Below are positions 1 through 9,541 of a DNA stretch of 56,881 nt, piece after piece. This DNA is from Succinivibrio dextrinosolvens DSM 3072. GTDB taxonomy: Bacteria; Pseudomonadota; Gammaproteobacteria; Enterobacterales; Succinivibrionaceae. The DNA is taken from NCBI RefSeq assembly GCF_900167015.1, contig NZ_FUXX01000013.1, positions 1 through 56,881 on the forward strand. Direction: 5' to 3'. The first letter of the stretch is position 1. Every line of letters begins with the position of its first letter. Below the pieces are notes generated by a model that had not been told where the DNA came from, did not search any database, and saw only the letters and a list, made by a program, of their open reading frames with translations. Made by a program: the position numbers and the translations under genes.

Positions 1-310
1 TTTCTGTGACACTGTTGAGGATGCATCCTTACGTTGGAATGAATGGAGAGATATGGCTTTAAGCTCAGAAGTACCAGAAATAGTTAAGTTTGCCGAGGTT
101 CAGGAAAGGAAGTATAAGGATGGAATAATTAACTCAAGTCTGTATAGAGTTGGAACTTCAATAGTTGAGGGAATAAACAATAAAATAAAAGTGATAAAAA
201 GAAAGGCTTATGGTTTTAGAGATTTTGAATATTTCAAGCTTCTAATAATGTGGAATTTCCCTGGAAAATATAACGGGGTTTAACAAAACCCCGAAATTAT
301 GATTAGAACC
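1..310 (+). mobile_element. 3' end of an ISL3-family-like insertion sequence (cut by window start)
   Basis: The window opens inside a transposase reading frame that ends at 283. A hairpin (CGGGGTTT at 274-281 with AAACCCCG at 286-293) overlaps the stop codon. The sequence ending at 310, read on the minus strand, begins GGTTCTAATCATAATTT. This resembles the left terminal repeat of the IS at 26006 (GGTTCTTCAGAGAATTT), so I place the right end of this element at about 310. The left end lies outside the window. Confidence 0.6.
2..283 (+). CDS. ISL3-family transposase, C-terminal fragment
   Basis: The open frame runs in from the window edge (frame of position 2) and gives about 93 residues. It aligns by eye with the C-terminus of the second transposase at 26131-27379. 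Both contain a segment of the form K(Y/H)(K/R)DGI.N...Y....S(I/V)(V/L)EGINNKIKV(I/L)KR.AYG(F/Y)RD. The Glu of EGINNKIK is the expected third acidic residue of the DDE triad of ISL3 transposases. The two copies differ at many positions, so they are related but distinct IS types. Whether the gene upstream of the window is intact cannot be judged. Confidence 0.75.
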   Translation, partial: FCDTVEDASLRWNEWRDMALSSEVPEIVKFAEVQERKYKDGIINSSLYRVGTSIVEGINNKIKVIKRKAYGFRDFEYFKLLIMWNFPGKYNGV

Positions 311-381
311 ATAAATTTTACGGGCAATATATATATGCTTAAACTTAAGTTGGTATTCTGTTTATATGTTGAGGTTACTAT

Positions 382-1206
382 ATGCTTTTAAACAAATTAT
401 CAATTATTACTTCAGCAGCTGTACTAGTCTGTTCTTTAGTAAGCTCAGCTTATGCAGATGAAAGCAGACTTCAGAGAATTAAAGACAATGAAGAGCTTAG
501 AGTATCTGTTAATAATGATCTAAAAATACTATCTCTTCAGGATAGCAAAACAGGCGAATATAAAGGACTTGAGCCATCAATTGCCAAGATGATTGCCAAA
601 GCAATCGGAGACAAGGTCAATGTCACCTTTATCACCCCCCCAACAAACCGCGACAATGTACTTGAGATCGACTATGCGGACTGCATGATCGGTACCTATA
701 CCATTACAGAGGAAAGAAAGCAGAAATACGATATTTCATCCCCTTACTTTGTTACCAATATATCAGTACTTGTAAACAAAAATTCAAACATAAAATCAGT
801 TAAGGACTTGGAAGGAAAGAAAGTCGGCGTTATCAGAAACGCAACCGCTTCAAAAGAGCTTGTAAAATACATGATTTCCAAAGGATTGATTGATAAGTCT
901 GCATATGAAGATAAATCATTCGACGCAGATCTATGGAACAACAAGATAACCTTCAAATCCTATGATACAGATGGGGCTGTAATGGAGGATCTGGATACTA
1001 ACGAAATCCAGGCTTTCTGTAACGACAAGATCATTCTGGAGTCTCATTTAGACGGAAATTATGTAATCCTAAAGGATGAATTTGCTCCCCAGGCCTACGG
1101 AATTGTTAGCGCAAAGGGTTCAGATCTGTCACCTTTTATCGATGCTCTTATCGAAAAATGGAAGAAAGATGGAACCTTAGATAAATTAATTTCTGAAAAT
1201 CTTTAA
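382..1206 (+). CDS. Periplasmic amino-acid-binding protein (SBP family 3)
   Basis: Predicted 274-aa secreted solute-binding protein. The first 25 residues form a signal peptide ending SSAYA-DE. The mature part follows the family-3 (glutamate/glutamine/aspartate) pattern: an N-terminal RIKDNEELRVSV-type strand, YKGLEPSIAKMIAKAIG, then ERKQKYDISSPYF and VKDLEGKKVGV, which are typical of polar amino-acid binders. The start is preceded by a weak GAGG about ten bases upstream. No permease or ATPase gene is adjacent, so this is an orphan binding protein whose transporter must be elsewhere. It sits directly beside the IS end and is closed by a strong palindrome at 1239-1274. The exact ligand is not decidable from sequence. 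Confidence 0.85.
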   Translation: MLLNKLSIITSAAVLVCSLVSSAYADESRLQRIKDNEELRVSVNNDLKILSLQDSKTGEYKGLEPSIAKMIAKAIGDKVNVTFITPPTNRDNVLEIDYADCMIGTYTITEERKQKYDISSPYFVTNISVLVNKNSNIKSVKDLEGKKVGVIRNATASKELVKYMISKGLIDKSAYEDKSFDADLWNNKITFKSYDTDGAVMEDLDTNEIQAFCNDKIILESHLDGNYVILKDEFAPQAYGIVSAKGSDLSPFIDALIEKWKKDGTLDKLISENL

Positions 1207-1238
1207 ACCACTCCCCAAAACAAAAACTATTCTCTATA

Positions 1239-1274
1239 TTCAAGCTCCAAAACTGATCAGTTTTGGAGCTTGAA
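1239..1274 (+). terminator. Perfect 36-bp palindrome, likely transcription terminator
   Basis: A fully complementary inverted repeat (half-site TTCAAGCTCCAAAACTGA) lies 32 bp after the binding-protein stop and before the his operon. It is followed by only a short T-containing stretch, so termination efficiency is uncertain, but the position fits the end of the upstream gene. Confidence 0.5.
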
Positions 1275-1295
1275 TCTTGTTACCTTTCAATATAT

Positions 1296-1324
1296 TTGCT
1301 TTATTTTGAATTATGTTACACTAT
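1296..1324 (+). promoter_or_regulatory. Candidate his operon promoter
   Basis: TTGCTT (1296-1301) and CACTAT (1319-1324) are 17 bp apart in the 114-bp interval between the terminator and hisG. There is no short reading frame rich in His codons, so I see no classical his leader-peptide attenuator. Confidence 0.3.
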
Positions 1325-1388
1325 TAGGGTTCTAAGTGATTTATTTCACTTTTTCTTATTGTTTTTCATTTAAATTAAAGAGATAAAT

Positions 1389-2321
1389 ATGAGTACTTGC
1401 AAAGCATGTTGCGAAAATAATGGCAGCGAAAAGAAGCGCCTGCGTATTGCAATTCAGAAATCTGGGCGACTAACTGATGAAACCTTAAAGTTATTCAAAG
1501 ACAGTGGAATTAAGATTTCCTCTAACCGAGATCATCTGCTTGCACATGCTGAAAATCTGCCTATAGACATTCTGCGAGTACGTGATGACGACATTCCAGG
1601 TCTTGTTATGGATCATGTTGTTGACTGGGGTATTGTGGGACAGAATGTTCTTGAAGAAACCACCATGCAGCGTGATTTAGATGGAATGTATACAGGATTC
1701 AATGAAGTTCTAAAGCTGAATTTCGGTGACTGCAGACTATCTGTAGCAGTTCCAATGGAAGAGGAATGGCACGGTCTTTCTGATCTTGAAGGCAAGAAGA
1801 TTGCAACCACCTACCCTCACCTGCTTCGTCGTGTTATGAAGAATGCCGGTGTTAACTTCAGATCAGTTCTGTTAACCGGTTCTGTTGAGGTTGCCCCTCG
1901 CGCAGGTCTAGCAGACGCTATCTGTGATCTTGTATGTACCGGTGCAACCCTGCAGTCAAACGGTCTTAAGGAAGTTGAGACAATTTATACCTCAAAGGCT
2001 GTCCTGATTGGACGTGATCAGCCTTTATTCCCAGAGAAGCAGGCAATCGCAGATATGATTATCGAGCGTTTCAAGGGCGTTATGTCAGCTGTTGAAAGCA
2101 GATACATCATGATGAATGCTCCAAAGGCTAAGCTAGAGCAGATTAGAGCTATCCTGCCAGGTGCCGAGAATCCTTCAATTATCGAACTTGAAGGCAGTTC
2201 CGACAGAGTTGCACTTCATGTAGTATCAAGAGAAAAGGTGTTCTGGGAAACTCTAGAACAGCTAAAGGCTCTTGGTGCAACCTCTATTCTGGTTGTTCCT
2301 ATTGAAAAAATGCTTGGCTAA
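1389..2321 (+). CDS. hisG: ATP phosphoribosyltransferase, long form
   Basis: Catalyses the first step of histidine synthesis: PRPP + ATP to phosphoribosyl-ATP. At 310 aa it is the long, hexameric HisG with a C-terminal ACT-like regulatory domain, the site of histidine feedback inhibition in this family. It matches E. coli HisG nearly end to end: [48 protein letters not shown], and the C-terminal [17 protein letters not shown]. An unusual N-terminal extension of about 15 residues carries Cys at 4, 7 and 8. The ATG is preceded by AGAGA. It is the first gene of the eight-gene his operon, with hisD starting 12 bp downstream. Confidence 0.97.
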   Translation: MSTCKACCENNGSEKKRLRIAIQKSGRLTDETLKLFKDSGIKISSNRDHLLAHAENLPIDILRVRDDDIPGLVMDHVVDWGIVGQNVLEETTMQRDLDGMYTGFNEVLKLNFGDCRLSVAVPMEEEWHGLSDLEGKKIATTYPHLLRRVMKNAGVNFRSVLLTGSVEVAPRAGLADAICDLVCTGATLQSNGLKEVETIYTSKAVLIGRDQPLFPEKQAIADMIIERFKGVMSAVESRYIMMNAPKAKLEQIRAILPGAENPSIIELEGSSDRVALHVVSREKVFWETLEQLKALGATSILVVPIEKMLG

Positions 2322-2333
2322 TAAGGGACAGAA

Positions 2334-3617
2334 ATGGAAGTAAAGATTTGGAAAGAACTGAGCAGCAAGGAGCAGGAAGCTGCTCTGATGAGACCTGCTC
2401 AGGCCTCATCTGACAAGATCAGAGAGATTGTTACATCAATTATTTCCAGAATCCGCAAAGAGGGCGATACCGCCCTTTTTGAGTATTCTAAGACCCTTGA
2501 TAAGTTTGAGGGTGAGAATATCGAATGGACAGCAGAGGAAATCAGCGCAGCCTGCAAAAGAGTTGATGCAGACCTTAAAAAGGCAATTGATACAGCCTAT
2601 GAGAACATCGCAAAGTTTCACGCTGAGCAGAAACCTCATCACATAAAGCTAGAGACATTTCCTGGAATTGTATGTGAGACTCATACTCATCCAATCGATT
2701 CTGTAGGTCTTTATGTACCAGGCGGTTCAGCTCCATTAGTATCAACAGCGCTGATGCTTGCTGTTCCAGCAAAGATTGCTCAGTGCCCTGAGGTAATTCT
2801 ATGCTCACCTCCTCCAATTTCTGATGCCATTATTTATGCTGCATCAAAAGCTGGTGTAAAGAGAATCTTCAATCTTGGCGGTGCTCAGGCTATAGCAGCC
2901 ATGGCCTATGGTACAGAAAGCGTGCCAAAGGTTCTTAAGATCTTTGGACCTGGCAACCAGTTTGTAACCATGGCAAAGAGAATCGTATCCAACGATGCAC
3001 AGGGTGCTTCAATCGATATGCCTGCAGGTCCTTCAGAGGTTCTGGTAATTGCATCAGACAGCGCAAATCCAGAATATATTGCTGCAGATCTGCTCTCTCA
3101 GGCTGAACACGGTCCAGACTCACAGGTGATTTTAATTGCCTTAAGCCAGGAATTTGCAAACAAGGTTATGCAGAAGGTTGATGAGCAGCTTGAAGCTCTT
3201 CCTCGTAAGGAAATCGCTCTTAAGGCTCTATCCAAGAGTACAGCCTTAGTTGTGGATTCCTTAGATGAGGCTGCAGAGCTATCAAACAGATATGCTCCTG
3301 AGCATCTGATTCTGCAGATTGATGATCCTGATTCACTAATCGGCAAACTAAGAAATGCAGGCTCAATCTTCGTTGGAGCATACACTCCAGAGTCTTTAGG
3401 CGATTATGCTTCAGGCACCAACCATACTCTTCCAACCTATGGTTATGCAAAGACCTTCAGTGCTCTGGGTACAGATGACTACAGACGACGCTATACCATT
3501 CAGAGAGCATCAAAGGAAGGATTAAAAGAGATTTCAAAGACTGTCACCACCATGGCTTCAGCTGAGGGGCTTGATGCCCACAGAAATGCCGTAGTTGTGA
3601 GAGTAAAAGATATTTAA
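2334..3617 (+). CDS. hisD: Histidinol dehydrogenase
   Basis: Performs the last two NAD-dependent oxidations, L-histidinol to L-histidine, with a bound zinc ion. The 427-aa length is normal. The signature VPGG(S/T)APL occurs near residue 130, followed by [12 protein letters not shown] and [11 protein letters not shown]. Expected zinc ligands are visible in SQAEHG (about residues 257-261) and near YASGTNH (about 358-364). The catalytic-His region APEHL is near residue 323. A ribosome-binding GGGA precedes the ATG. It lies between hisG and hisC with short gaps, as in enterobacterial operons. Confidence 0.97.
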   Translation: MEVKIWKELSSKEQEAALMRPAQASSDKIREIVTSIISRIRKEGDTALFEYSKTLDKFEGENIEWTAEEISAACKRVDADLKKAIDTAYENIAKFHAEQKPHHIKLETFPGIVCETHTHPIDSVGLYVPGGSAPLVSTALMLAVPAKIAQCPEVILCSPPPISDAIIYAASKAGVKRIFNLGGAQAIAAMAYGTESVPKVLKIFGPGNQFVTMAKRIVSNDAQGASIDMPAGPSEVLVIASDSANPEYIAADLLSQAEHGPDSQVILIALSQEFANKVMQKVDEQLEALPRKEIALKALSKSTALVVDSLDEAAELSNRYAPEHLILQIDDPDSLIGKLRNAGSIFVGAYTPESLGDYASGTNHTLPTYGYAKTFSALGTDDYRRRYTIQRASKEGLKEISKTVTTMASAEGLDAHRNAVVVRVKDI

Positions 3618-3632
3618 ACTGAGGATAATTTT

Positions 3633-4706
3633 ATGAACTTTGAAAAACTAATTACCAAACACGTACAGAAGCTTGTCCCTTATTTATCAGCTCGTCGTAT
3701 TGGTGGTCATGGTCATAACTTCCTCAACGCCAACGAGTCTCCTAAATCAGAGGGCTATTTTTTAAATTCATCAACACTCAACAGATATCCTGACTGTCAG
3801 CCAGAGGAACTGATTGAAAGATATGCTGACTTTGCCGGTGTACACAAGTCAATGGTACTTGCAGCCCGTGGCTCAGACGAGGTTATCGGACTTATCATCA
3901 GAACCTTCTGCGAGGCAGGCTCTGAGGGTATTCTGATTGCCCCTCCAACCTACGGAATGTATGAGGTTGCAGCAAACACCAACAATGTACTTGTTGCTAC
4001 AGCTAAAAGAGAGGCTGATTTCTCATTAAAGGCTCAGTCACTGATTGATGCAGTCAACAGCAGCTCATTTAAGATTAAGGCTGTATTTATTGACTCTCCA
4101 GCAAATCCACTGGGCAATATCTTCGAGAAAGCTGAGCTTGAAAAACTTCTTAAAGCTCTTCCAGATACTCTGATTGTTATGGATGAGGCTTACGTAGAGT
4201 TCGCATCAGAGGCTGATGATTACACCTCAATGGTAAAGGATCACGAGAATCTGATTATCACCAGAACTCTCTCAAAGGCATTTGCCCTTGCAGGTATCCG
4301 CTGCGGTTTTGCTATTGCCAACGAAAACATTATCAAGGCAATGCTGAAGGTAATTGATCCATATCCAATCTCCGATCCAGTAGCTCAGATTGCGGTTCAG
4401 GCACTGTCAGATCACGGTGTCGAAATGACCCGTGAGCGAGTTGTAAAGTGCAATGAAAGACGAGCAAAGCTGAAGGAGGCTTTAGAGTCTCTGCCTTTTG
4501 TTGTTAAAACCTTTGACTCTGTAGGAAACTTCATTTTAGTTGAGTTTAAAGACGGTCCTAAGGTTTTCGATGCCATGGTTCAGAAAGGTGTAATTCTACG
4601 TTCCTTTGAAACCAAGCCTGGTCTTAAGAACTGCGTAAGAATAACAATCGGCTCTGATGCTGAATTAGAGGAGCTGATGCGCTACCTCAAGGGCGTGGAG
4701 ATTTAG
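3633..4706 (+). CDS. hisC: Histidinol-phosphate aminotransferase
   Basis: PLP-dependent class I/II aminotransferase converting imidazole-acetol phosphate and glutamate to histidinol phosphate. The 357-aa length is usual. Visible motifs are LNANESP at the N-terminus, YPDCQP, the DEAYVEF strand and the PLP-lysine segment [17 protein letters not shown]. The start ATG follows GAGGA at suitable spacing. The stop codon is separated from the GTG start of hisB by one base, which suggests translational coupling. Confidence 0.97.
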   Translation: MNFEKLITKHVQKLVPYLSARRIGGHGHNFLNANESPKSEGYFLNSSTLNRYPDCQPEELIERYADFAGVHKSMVLAARGSDEVIGLIIRTFCEAGSEGILIAPPTYGMYEVAANTNNVLVATAKREADFSLKAQSLIDAVNSSSFKIKAVFIDSPANPLGNIFEKAELEKLLKALPDTLIVMDEAYVEFASEADDYTSMVKDHENLIITRTLSKAFALAGIRCGFAIANENIIKAMLKVIDPYPISDPVAQIAVQALSDHGVEMTRERVVKCNERRAKLKEALESLPFVVKTFDSVGNFILVEFKDGPKVFDAMVQKGVILRSFETKPGLKNCVRITIGSDAELEELMRYLKGVEI

Positions 4707-4707
4707 T

Positions 4708-5811
4708 GTGAAAAAATATCTTTTCATCGACAGAGACGGAACTTTAGTAACCGAGCCTGAGGATTATCAGGTTGATGCGCTATCAAAGGTAAAGTTTGAA
4801 AAGAATGTTATTCCTGCCCTGTTAAAGCTTCAGGCTGCTGGCTACACCTTTGTTATGGTTTCAAATCAGGATGGACTTGGAACAGAGTCCTTTCCTCTTG
4901 ATACATTCACACCTGCACACGAGCTTATTCTAAATACCCTGGAGAGTCAGGGTATTGATTTTGAACAGGTGCTGATCTGCCCTCACAAGCCAGAGGATCA
5001 CTGCAGCTGCAGAAAGCCTGAGCTTGGTCTTGTAATGTCATATCTTAAGGACACCTCATGGGATAGAACAAAATCCTATTTCATCGGTGACAGAGATACT
5101 GACGTCAAGATGGGACAGAACATGGGCATCACTCCTATAAAGTACGACCCTGAGAATATGGGATGGGACAGAATTGCAGATGAACTCTGCTCTCTGCCTC
5201 GTGTTGCCACTGTTGAGAGAAACACCCGCGAAACCAAGATTAAGATCACTGTAGATTTAGATCATAGCGGTCGCTCTCACTTTGATACCGGTATCGGCTT
5301 TTTTGACCACATGCTTGATCAGATTGCAACCCACGGCGGTATCAGCATTGATGCCAAGATTCAAGGCGATCTTGAAGTGGATGATCATCATACCATTGAG
5401 GATACCGGCATTGCTTTAGGCGAAGCTCTGCTAAAAGCTTTAGGCGATAAGAGAGGCATCGGCAGATTCGGCTTCGTGCTTCCTATGGATGAGGTTTATG
5501 CAAAGGTATTTGCAGACTGTCTTGATGATGACAATGTCACTGTCGCACTAGATATTTCAGGCCGTCCTCACGTCAAGTTTGATTTCTGCGCCGATTTCAC
5601 CCGTGACAAGGTTGGTCAGATGTCAGCCCAGATGGTTCCTCATTTCTTCCATGCTCTGGCTGTAGCTATGGGATTAAGCCTTCATATGTATGTAAGTGAG
5701 GGTAATGCCCACCACCAGATTGAAGCTTTATTCAAAGCATTCGGAAGAGCCCTGAGAGTTGCACTTGCAAGATCAGGAAATGAACTGCCATCTTCAAAAG
5801 GAAAGCTTTAA
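4708..5811 (+). CDS. hisB: Bifunctional histidinol-phosphatase / imidazoleglycerol-phosphate dehydratase
   Basis: A 367-aa fusion as in E. coli. Residues about 1-165 form a HAD-type phosphatase with the nucleophile motif DRDGT (residues 8-12) and a Cys/His zinc loop ([11 protein letters not shown], from about residue 91). Residues about 170-367 form the IGP dehydratase, with the two metal-binding repeats HHTIED (about 227) and HHQIEA (about 335). The start is GTG, one base after the hisC stop. The fused arrangement is characteristic of gammaproteobacteria and some relatives. Confidence 0.97.
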   Translation: MKKYLFIDRDGTLVTEPEDYQVDALSKVKFEKNVIPALLKLQAAGYTFVMVSNQDGLGTESFPLDTFTPAHELILNTLESQGIDFEQVLICPHKPEDHCSCRKPELGLVMSYLKDTSWDRTKSYFIGDRDTDVKMGQNMGITPIKYDPENMGWDRIADELCSLPRVATVERNTRETKIKITVDLDHSGRSHFDTGIGFFDHMLDQIATHGGISIDAKIQGDLEVDDHHTIEDTGIALGEALLKALGDKRGIGRFGFVLPMDEVYAKVFADCLDDDNVTVALDISGRPHVKFDFCADFTRDKVGQMSAQMVPHFFHALAVAMGLSLHMYVSEGNAHHQIEALFKAFGRALRVALARSGNELPSSKGKL

Positions 5812-5813
5812 TC

Positions 5814-6419
5814 ATGAAGATTTCTATCATTGACACAGGTTCAGCCAATTTAAATTCTGTAGTACAGGCCTTTAAGAGAATCGGCTATGAAGCAGTAGTT
5901 TCATCAGAGATTGCTGATTTTGAAAAGGCAGACAGACTGGTGCTGCCAGGCGTAGGTACAGCCAGTGCTGTAATGGATGGAATCAATAAGTATAAGCTTA
6001 GAGATTTTATTCTTGAGACTAAAAAGCCTCTTTTAGGTATCTGTCTTGGCATGCAGATTCAGGCTACCGATTCAGAGGAAGTTCCTTTAGGACAGGACAG
6101 CGTGATTGACTGTCTTGATATCGTAAAGTCACGAGTTGTAAAGCTAAAGTGCGACGGACTGCGTCTTCCTCACATGGGATGGAATACTGTAAGTCACACC
6201 GATCATCCTCTGTTTGCTGATATTAAGCAGGATGCCTATTTCTATTTTGATCACTCATTTGCTATGCAGACCGGAGACTACACCATAGGCAAGACCACCT
6301 ATGGAACCGAGTTCTCTTCAGCAATTGCCAAAGACAACTTTATGGGAGTTCAGTTCCACCCAGAAAAGTCATCTGCAGCAGGTGAACAGTTACTGACAAA
6401 CTTTATTAAGAATTTCTAG
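5814..6419 (+). CDS. hisH: Imidazole glycerol phosphate synthase, glutaminase subunit
   Basis: Class-I glutamine amidotransferase (201 aa) that supplies ammonia to HisF. The catalytic triad is visible: Cys in GICLGMQ (about residue 77), and His and Glu in QFHPEKS near residue 182. The oxyanion-strand LPGVGTA motif is present. It begins two bases after the hisB stop, consistent with coupled translation, and pairs functionally with hisF two genes downstream. Confidence 0.97.
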   Translation: MKISIIDTGSANLNSVVQAFKRIGYEAVVSSEIADFEKADRLVLPGVGTASAVMDGINKYKLRDFILETKKPLLGICLGMQIQATDSEEVPLGQDSVIDCLDIVKSRVVKLKCDGLRLPHMGWNTVSHTDHPLFADIKQDAYFYFDHSFAMQTGDYTIGKTTYGTEFSSAIAKDNFMGVQFHPEKSSAAGEQLLTNFIKNF

Positions 6420-6428
6420 GAGCAAAAA

Positions 6429-7163
6429 TTGATTATCCCTGCACTTGATTTATCAGGCGGTCACGTCGTTCGTCTTAAGCAAGGTGATTTTGCTCAGAAG
6501 ACTATTTTCGATGTAGATCCTATCAAGAGAATTTACGATGCAGCCAATCAGGGCGCTGAGCTGATTCATATTGTTGATCTGGATGGAGCAAAGGATCCTG
6601 TTCTAAGACAGAGAGCTCTTATCAGCAAGATTGTAAAGGCTTCCCCTGTTCCTATTCAGACCGGCGGCGGTATCAGATCAGAATTTGATATCAGAAATCT
6701 TCTTGATCTTGGAGTTGAGAGAGTTGTAGTAGGCTCAGTTGCTGTAAAGCAGCCTCATCTTGTCAGAGGCTGGTTAAAGCTCTTTGGTGCCGAGCACTTC
6801 ACTCTGGCTCTGGATGTAAGACTTACTGATAATGTTCCTTATGTGGCAACCCACGGCTGGCTGAAGACCTCTGATACCACTTTAGATCAGATTCTGCGTC
6901 ACTATCTGCCATATCATATCAAGCATGTGCTTGTAACCGATATCAGCAAGGACGGCATGATGAAGGGAGCAAACAACTCTCTTTACGCTTCCTTATATGC
7001 TAAATATCCTGATCTGGATATCATTGCCTCAGGCGGTATCTCATCACTAGACGATATCAGAAATGTTGCCAGAGCCAGAGCTAAATCCGTAGTTTTAGGC
7101 CGCTCTCTTTTAGAGGGTAAATTCTCAGTTGAGGAGGCTATCAAATGCTGGCAAAACGCATAA
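6429..7163 (+). CDS. hisA: ProFAR isomerase
   Basis: (Beta-alpha)8-barrel isomerase of 244 aa that opens the ribose ring of ProFAR to PRFAR. Seen are the N-terminal [10 protein letters not shown] with the catalytic Asp, QTGGGIRSE, and the second phosphate-binding segment [10 protein letters not shown]. The start appears to be TTG with AGGAG five bases upstream (6419-6423); no ATG or GTG is better placed. The 3' end overlaps hisF by 19 bp, indicating tight coupling. Confidence 0.96.
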   Translation: MIIPALDLSGGHVVRLKQGDFAQKTIFDVDPIKRIYDAANQGAELIHIVDLDGAKDPVLRQRALISKIVKASPVPIQTGGGIRSEFDIRNLLDLGVERVVVGSVAVKQPHLVRGWLKLFGAEHFTLALDVRLTDNVPYVATHGWLKTSDTTLDQILRHYLPYHIKHVLVTDISKDGMMKGANNSLYASLYAKYPDLDIIASGGISSLDDIRNVARARAKSVVLGRSLLEGKFSVEEAIKCWQNA

Positions 7164-7918
7164 TTCCATGCCTTGATGTTCGTGATGGTGTTGTTGTAAA
7201 AGGCGTTCAGTTCAGAAATCACGAGGTCATGGGCTCAATTATCGATCTTGCAAAAAGATATGCAGATGAAGGTGCCGATGAGCTGGTTTTCTACGATATT
7301 ACAGCCTCCTCTGACAACCGTCGTGTAGACAAATCATGGGTTGCAAAGGTCGCTGAGGTTATCAATATTCCTTTTGCAGTGGCTGGCGGAATCAAGTCTG
7401 TTGAGGATGCAAGAACCATTCTTCAGTACGGAGCCGACAAGATTTCCATCAACTCTCCTGCTCTTGCAGATCCTACTCTTATCACCCGTCTTGCAGATAA
7501 GTTTGGTGTTCAGTGTGTGGTAGTCGGAATCGATACCTACTATAATAAGGAACTTAATAACTATCAGGTAAAACAGTATACCGGTGATGTAAGCAAGACC
7601 ACCACTACCTCCTGGACCACTCTTGAATGGGTAAAAGAAGTTCAGAAACGAGGTGCAGGCGAGATTGTCCTGAACATGATGAATCAGGACGGTATGCGTA
7701 ATGGTTACGATTTAGAGCAGCTTAAGAAGGTTCGTGAAATCTGCAGCGTACCTCTGATTGCATCAGGCGGTGCAGGCACAATGGAGCATTTCTATGAGGC
7801 CTTTGAGCTTGCTAATACTGACGGAGCTCTGGCAGCTTCAGTATTTCATAAGGGAACCATCCATATTCCTGAGCTTAAGAATTATTTAAAAGGAAAAGGA
7901 GTTTGTATCCGTGATTAG
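7145..7918 (+). CDS. hisF: Imidazole glycerol phosphate synthase, cyclase subunit
   Basis: Cyclase half of the HisHF synthase, 257 aa, giving IGP and AICAR. Landmarks are the start [15 protein letters not shown] with the catalytic Asp, [23 protein letters not shown] with the second catalytic Asp, and the phosphate site IASGGAGT. It overlaps hisA at its 5' end by 19 bp, and its stop codon overlaps the GTG start of hisI. Confidence 0.97.
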   Translation: MLAKRIIPCLDVRDGVVVKGVQFRNHEVMGSIIDLAKRYADEGADELVFYDITASSDNRRVDKSWVAKVAEVINIPFAVAGGIKSVEDARTILQYGADKISINSPALADPTLITRLADKFGVQCVVVGIDTYYNKELNNYQVKQYTGDVSKTTTTSWTTLEWVKEVQKRGAGEIVLNMMNQDGMRNGYDLEQLKKVREICSVPLIASGGAGTMEHFYEAFELANTDGALAASVFHKGTIHIPELKNYLKGKGVCIRD

Positions 7919-8315
7919 ATATTTCCATGGTTTTGAAAGCATTGACGATTTAGATTTTGAAAAGAATGACGGGCTGATTCCTGCAATTGTTCAGGACTGC
8001 CAGACCGGTCAGGTTTTAATGATGGGCTATATGAACAAGGAATCAATCCAGAAAACCATTGATACCCATTATGTAACCTTCTTCTCAAGAGCAAGACAGA
8101 AACTGTGGACCAAGGGTGAGGAATCAGGAAACTTCCTGCACATGAGATCAATCACCTGCGACTGTGACAAGGATACCCTGCTGGTACTGGCAAGACCTGA
8201 CGGTCCAACCTGCCATTTAGGTACCACCAGCTGCTTTGATGCATCTCCACTTGCAGATGCAACCTCAAGATATATTTCAGGCAATCCTTTACAGAACTAT
8301 AATTTTGTAAAATAA
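7911..8315 (+). CDS. hisI: Phosphoribosyl-AMP cyclohydrolase, HisE domain absent
   Basis: Third step of histidine synthesis. The 134 residues cover only the cyclohydrolase domain: [30 protein letters not shown], the metal-binding [10 protein letters not shown] and the Zn-ligand region [13 protein letters not shown]. coli HisIE continues for about 90 residues with the PR-ATP pyrophosphatase domain; here the frame ends shortly after the cyclohydrolase and a terminator follows. The missing HisE step must be encoded elsewhere. The start is GTG, overlapping the hisF stop by 8 bp. Confidence 0.95.
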   Translation: MIRYFHGFESIDDLDFEKNDGLIPAIVQDCQTGQVLMMGYMNKESIQKTIDTHYVTFFSRARQKLWTKGEESGNFLHMRSITCDCDKDTLLVLARPDGPTCHLGTTSCFDASPLADATSRYISGNPLQNYNFVK

Positions 8316-8342
8316 ACTTGATTTAAAAAAGCAAATTAAGAT

Positions 8343-8377
8343 AATGGTATGTGAGAAAAACACATACCATTTTTTTT
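8343..8377 (+). terminator. Rho-independent terminator of the his operon
   Basis: The stem AATGGTATGTG (8343-8353) pairs with CACATACCATT (8361-8371), with a 7-nt loop and a run of T. It separates hisI from the terC-like gene. Confidence 0.9.
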
Positions 8378-8395
8378 AGGAAAAAAAATAATAAA

Positions 8396-9430
8396 ATGCA
8401 AAATTCTGTTCATATTGGTCTTGAACTTGAAACACTAATCATCTTTACCCTTTTAGCTATTTCCGGCCTTGTAATCGATCTTTTTGCCCACAGAGCCGAC
8501 AAACCAATCTCGATTAAAGCAGCAGCCTTCTGGACTATATTCTGGATCGTCATTGGAGTTTCCTTTGGCCTCTTCCTGTACTTCCATTTCTCAGCAGAAG
8601 CTGCATCACTATACTTTGCAGGTTATGCCTTTGAAATGGCGCTGTCGGTTGATAACCTTTTTGCAATTATGGCGATATTCTCCTGGTTCGGTATCAAATC
8701 TGGCTATACCCACCGTGTACTTTACTGGGGTGTTATCGGAGCAGTTGTCTTCAGACTTATCTTCGTTTTAATCGGTACCAGCCTGTTTGCTCTTGGACCA
8801 TATGTTGAAATCGTATTCGCTGTAATGGTTGCAGTTTCAGCTATTCTGATGCTCAAGAAGAAAGAGCATGAGGAAACCTCAGACTTCTCTGCCCATCCAG
8901 CATTTAAGTTTGTAAAGATGTTCCTTCCTCTGTATCCAAAGCTCTACGGACACAATTTCTTTATCTCAAGAGAACACGTTGAAGAAGAGCTGAAAAAAGA
9001 AGAGAACAAGGATATCGTCCTCAAGAGAAAAGGACTGTTCTTTGCTACCCCATTATTCCTGTGCCTGGCAATTGTTGAGACCTCTGATGTAATGTTCGCC
9101 TTTGATTCAGTTCCTGCAGTTATCGCTGTTTCAAAGGATCCATTCATTGTTTACTCATGTATGATCTTTGCAATGCTTGGTCTGCGTTCAATGTTCTTTA
9201 TTCTGGACGCCTTAAGAAACGCACTGGTACATCTTGAAAAGGCTGTTATCTTCCTGCTGTTCTTTGTTGCATTTAAACTATTTGCAGCAGCTTCTCTGCA
9301 TCTGTTCGGTGTAGGCCTTGATATTGACGTTTATACCTCTCTGATTGTGATTGCCTCAGCATTGACAGTAGGTATTCTTGCAAGCTTCGTTTTTCCAAAG
9401 AAGATTGAAGATTCACAGGCAAAAGAATAG
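8396..9430 (+). CDS. TerC/Alx-family integral membrane protein (possible Mn exporter)
   Basis: About 344 aa with eight or nine hydrophobic helices and the TerC/Alx signatures: FEMALSVDNLFAI with conserved acidic residues in the first repeat, VETSDVMFAFDSVPAV in the second, and GLRSMFFIL. Members such as E. coli Alx and MeeF export Mn(II); others are annotated as tellurium resistance. I start at the ATG at 8396, because an earlier in-frame GTG lies inside the his terminator stem and would add an unlikely polar leader. Only about 20 bp separate the terminator from the start, leaving no room for a yybP-ykoY Mn riboswitch. The closest promoter must therefore lie within hisI, or expression depends on readthrough. 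Confidence 0.85.
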   Translation: MQNSVHIGLELETLIIFTLLAISGLVIDLFAHRADKPISIKAAAFWTIFWIVIGVSFGLFLYFHFSAEAASLYFAGYAFEMALSVDNLFAIMAIFSWFGIKSGYTHRVLYWGVIGAVVFRLIFVLIGTSLFALGPYVEIVFAVMVAVSAILMLKKKEHEETSDFSAHPAFKFVKMFLPLYPKLYGHNFFISREHVEEELKKEENKDIVLKRKGLFFATPLFLCLAIVETSDVMFAFDSVPAVIAVSKDPFIVYSCMIFAMLGLRSMFFILDALRNALVHLEKAVIFLLFFVAFKLFAAASLHLFGVGLDIDVYTSLIVIASALTVGILASFVFPKKIEDSQAKE

Positions 9431-9452
9431 ACTTTAGAGCTTAAGATTATGC

Positions 9453-9485
9453 AAAGGCAGAAGGTTAGTCTTCTGCCTTTTTTAT
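9453..9485 (+). terminator. Terminator of the terC-like gene
   Basis: AAAGGCAGAAG (9453-9463) pairs with CTTCTGCCTTT (9470-9480), followed by further T residues. Confidence 0.9.
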
Positions 9486-9495
9486 TGAAAAGCAT

Positions 9496-9523
9496 AAAAA
9501 AAAAGCGCACCTGCGCTTTTTTT
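9496..9523 (-). terminator. Bidirectional terminator of the dusC operon
   Basis: AAAGCGCA / TGCGCTTT stem with a two-base loop, flanked by A-run and T-run. It sits immediately downstream of the minus-strand gene ending at 9542. Confidence 0.8.
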
Positions 9524-9541
9524 GAGGAATAACGATAATTC

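Noticed and set aside
1275-1388. His leader peptide / attenuator before hisG
   Set aside because: No short frame with a run of His codons and no terminator/antiterminator pair; only a plausible promoter is visible.
8351-8395. GTG start for the TerC-like protein at 8351
   Set aside because: It lies inside the his terminator stem and adds a polar leader; the ATG at 8396 begins the conserved protein.
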